Assembly (NCBI RefSeq): GCF_003369915.1
Contig: NC_046677.1
Location: 22,090,913-22,154,912, forward strand
DNA: 64,000 bases
Reading direction: 5' to 3'
Origin: Drosophila miranda
Taxonomy: Eukaryota; Arthropoda; Insecta; Diptera; Drosophilidae
The translations under genes were made by a program, and so were the position numbers. The notes under the pieces are model-generated. The model was not told where the DNA came from and searched no databases. It saw only the letters and a program-made list of their open reading frames with translations. This document shows, one piece after another, positions 62,026 through 64,000 of this stretch; position 1 is the first letter of the stretch, and each line of letters opens with the position of its first letter.

Positions 62026-62998
62026 AGTACGGTTTTGTTCGTGCTCGCGTCGTCGTGTGCTTTGTGGGCAGTGGAAGGTGTGCGAAAAAAGAGCCAAAGC
62101 TCCCGCTTTATCAGTGATCGATTCGCGCGCGCGTAAATACAGCCAGAATAAAAAATATACGCAGCAAAATTACAGCGTGGGAGTTGTACCCAAAAGAAGA
62201 TTAAAAGCTTAAAAGTGATTAAAAAACGGGAGCTCATCGCATCCGTCACATAACCGCAACTGAAACAGCAACTCGTGCAGAGAGTGGGAGCACAACTAAT
62301 CCCAAAACTAAAAATAAAACGCAAGGAGATAAAACAAATATAAAAAGTTCATTCTGAAGCTGCTTTCTGTTTGTTTTTGTACGTCTACTGGCGGATATTT
62401 GTACACAAAAATCTCACGTGTCCCCCCCAAAACGACGACGGATACAAATCGGTTTTCGCGGGCAGGAGAATAGCCTCTGGTGCACGTGACCAACAATTAA
62501 TGAATGTGACACCGAAGGAAAGCAAAGCGAAAGAGGGGTGCAACGGTACAACGTGCGAACGAGAGGGCGTGTGAGAGCGAGCGAGAGAGAGAGAGGAGAA
62601 TAAGTGATAATATTGTGTGAAAAGAAAGAAATCCCGAACATATGCAAATCCGAGAGCTCCAAAAAAGTGAAACGCAAAAAAATCAAGTTTAAAAGTCAAA
62701 AGTCACCCAAAAAAAAAATAACAACGAAGATATTCCAAAACCGGGCCTCAAATAAACAAAATTTTGAAAGTTCAAAGCTACAAAATACACACGCAAATGT
62801 TGATTATCCAAATAATATATTATTTGTATTGTTAGATCCATAAAATTTAAACAGCAAACTAATTAAAAAAGAAATCCATTTCCAAACGTAAATTAAATAT
62901 AAATAAAACCAAAACAAAAGGAGTGCAAAAAGTGGCAGAATTTAAATAAATTTTAATCTTTTTAAAAGTGCAATTAGTGGGCGATACAACAGGAAAAG
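62026..62998 (+). other. Probable non-coding first exon B
   Basis: TTCAGTACGG (TCAGTA initiator, +1 at 62026) is followed by CGTCGTCGTG around +26 to +32, a pause-button/DPE-like GC-rich stretch. CTCTCTC tracts (GAGA on the other strand) lie about 100-180 bp upstream. Then come nearly 1 kb of A-rich, stop-filled sequence and the donor GAAAAG|GTAATA at 62999. It resembles exon A in every respect, so the two are likely alternative first exons of the same gene. Confidence 0.5.
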
Positions 62999-63659
62999 GT
63001 AATACCAGAAAATAATGTTAACAAAATAGAAATAACTTTAAGTCGCCCTAAAACTACCAAAAGAAAATCTAAAAAATATTTTTAAAATACAAAATAATTT
63101 TAAAAACATTTTAAAATGGAACAATAAATTAGAGAACATTTTTAACCGTTGAAATTCGTAATTTTTAAATGAAAAAAATATCTTGATGAATTTCATCCGT
63201 TTTTAAGACCATTTGTATTTTGATAAAAAATGGGAAAACTCAAGTACCAAAAAACAATTCGGGTTTCTCCCATAGAATTGTTTTTTGATCGATAGTTCCT
63301 ATGACGGCAAAAATGTCCAATCCATCAAAGCGCTTTAAAAGGGAAGAACTAGAAATAAGCGAGGAAAGAATTATAAACAAAAAGATAGATGGAATAGAAG
63401 GATATATGTAGATCCGATATGGAGTCGGAGGTGCACAAAATTCTGAGTGTTGCATTCATCTGTTGAATACCGTAATGCCGCCTGGGAACCAAAATAATAG
63501 GAGGAAAAATCGAAAAAATAAATAAAGTATCGATTTCGGCTGGGGGACAAAGGAAAAAACTCAAAAATCAGCAAAAAATAAAAGAAAAGGAAAATAATTT
63601 AAAGACGCTAAATATTGAGACTACTACGGCGGATACTAGGTCTAGCCTAAATGACATCT

Positions 63660-63790
63660 TGACAGCGTCTCAATCAGTCAATCTGTCAGTCCGGCAGCCA
63701 CTGCTGTTAGTTAGCAACAAATACACGTACCACAGAATATGCAACAATAGACACTTGTTGAGGGCAATCAACGTTTAAACAATCAAAAAG
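63660..63790 (+). other. Probable non-coding exon C
   Basis: A stretch with AATCAGTCAATC (initiator-like, near 63673) ends at CAAAAAG|GTAAATTC, a fair donor at 63791. It is stop-filled. It may be a third alternative first exon or an internal 5' UTR exon. Only splice-type signals support it. Confidence 0.3.
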
Positions 63791-64000
63791 GTAAATTCAA
63801 ATTTCAATTTGAGTTGGAAAAAAAACACACACCTAAAACAAAGCAACAACAGAGACAGCAACAAGCAGAAGAGGGAGAGAGAGCAACAAATAAAAATGCA
63901 TAATATAAATGCAAAAAGCTGTTTAAATATTTGATAGCCGCCAAAGCGACCTTAAACTTCTCCTTTGTTTCATCGACACAAGCACAGAATAGGTTAAAGT
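63791..64000. other. Window edge, intron-like sequence
   Basis: A- and CA-rich sequence with a GAGA-like run (63871-63882). No coding signal. Confidence 0.4.

Overview
This is animal nuclear DNA, almost certainly from a Drosophila species. Short introns (about 55-130 bp) with GTRAGT donors, TATA/Inr and DRE/Motif-1 type promoters, GAGA tracts and many CA/CT/CTG microsatellites all fit. The protein set is a recognisable block of fly chromosome 2L (Muller element B): Reps, Ge-1, Wdr59, AstCC and AstC. The AstC precursor resembles the D. melanogaster one but is not identical as I remember it, and there is an extra Maelstrom-like gene, so I favour a species outside the melanogaster subgroup (obscura group possible). 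That placement is inference.

Layout. 1-16 kb is gene-dense. It holds the 3' part of Reps (EH-domain endocytic adaptor, +), Ge-1 (decapping scaffold EDC4, +, ten coding exons) and Wdr59 (GATOR2 subunit, -, six coding exons), with Ge-1 and Wdr59 converging tail to tail. At 16.7-18.7 kb lies a DUF229 sulfatase-like membrane protein (-). From 18.7 to 24 kb I see no gene. At 24-35 kb sit the two somatostatin-like peptide genes in tandem, AstCC then AstC, both + and both behind TATA promoters. AstC has a non-coding first exon and a 5.7 kb intron. A dead non-LTR retrotransposon piece lies at about 36.0-36.4 kb. A 66-residue secreted peptide gene (-) is at 37.0-37.2 kb. A two-exon Maelstrom-like HMG-box gene (-) is at 42.9-44.1 kb, with a DRE and an uncertain divergent reading frame on its far side. 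A 122-residue secreted protein gene (-) is at 45.0-45.4 kb.

From about 45.5 kb to the end I see no credible coding exon. There are at least three likely non-coding first exons (about 49.6-50.2, 62.0-63.0 and 63.7-63.8 kb) that end in good donors on the + strand. They look like alternative promoters of one large, developmentally regulated gene whose coding part lies to the right of the window. This stretch also holds a family of short repeated modules close to two of those promoters, and a diverged three-copy tandem repeat at 53.6-53.9 kb. These repeats are the least explained structures in the window.

How the genes relate: Reps, Ge-1 and Wdr59 are housekeeping genes (endocytosis, mRNA decay, TORC1 control) with compact structure and TATA-less promoters. 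The peptide genes and the right-hand gene are tissue-regulated, with TATA or Inr/GAGA promoters and long introns or flanks. No operon-like organisation is implied.
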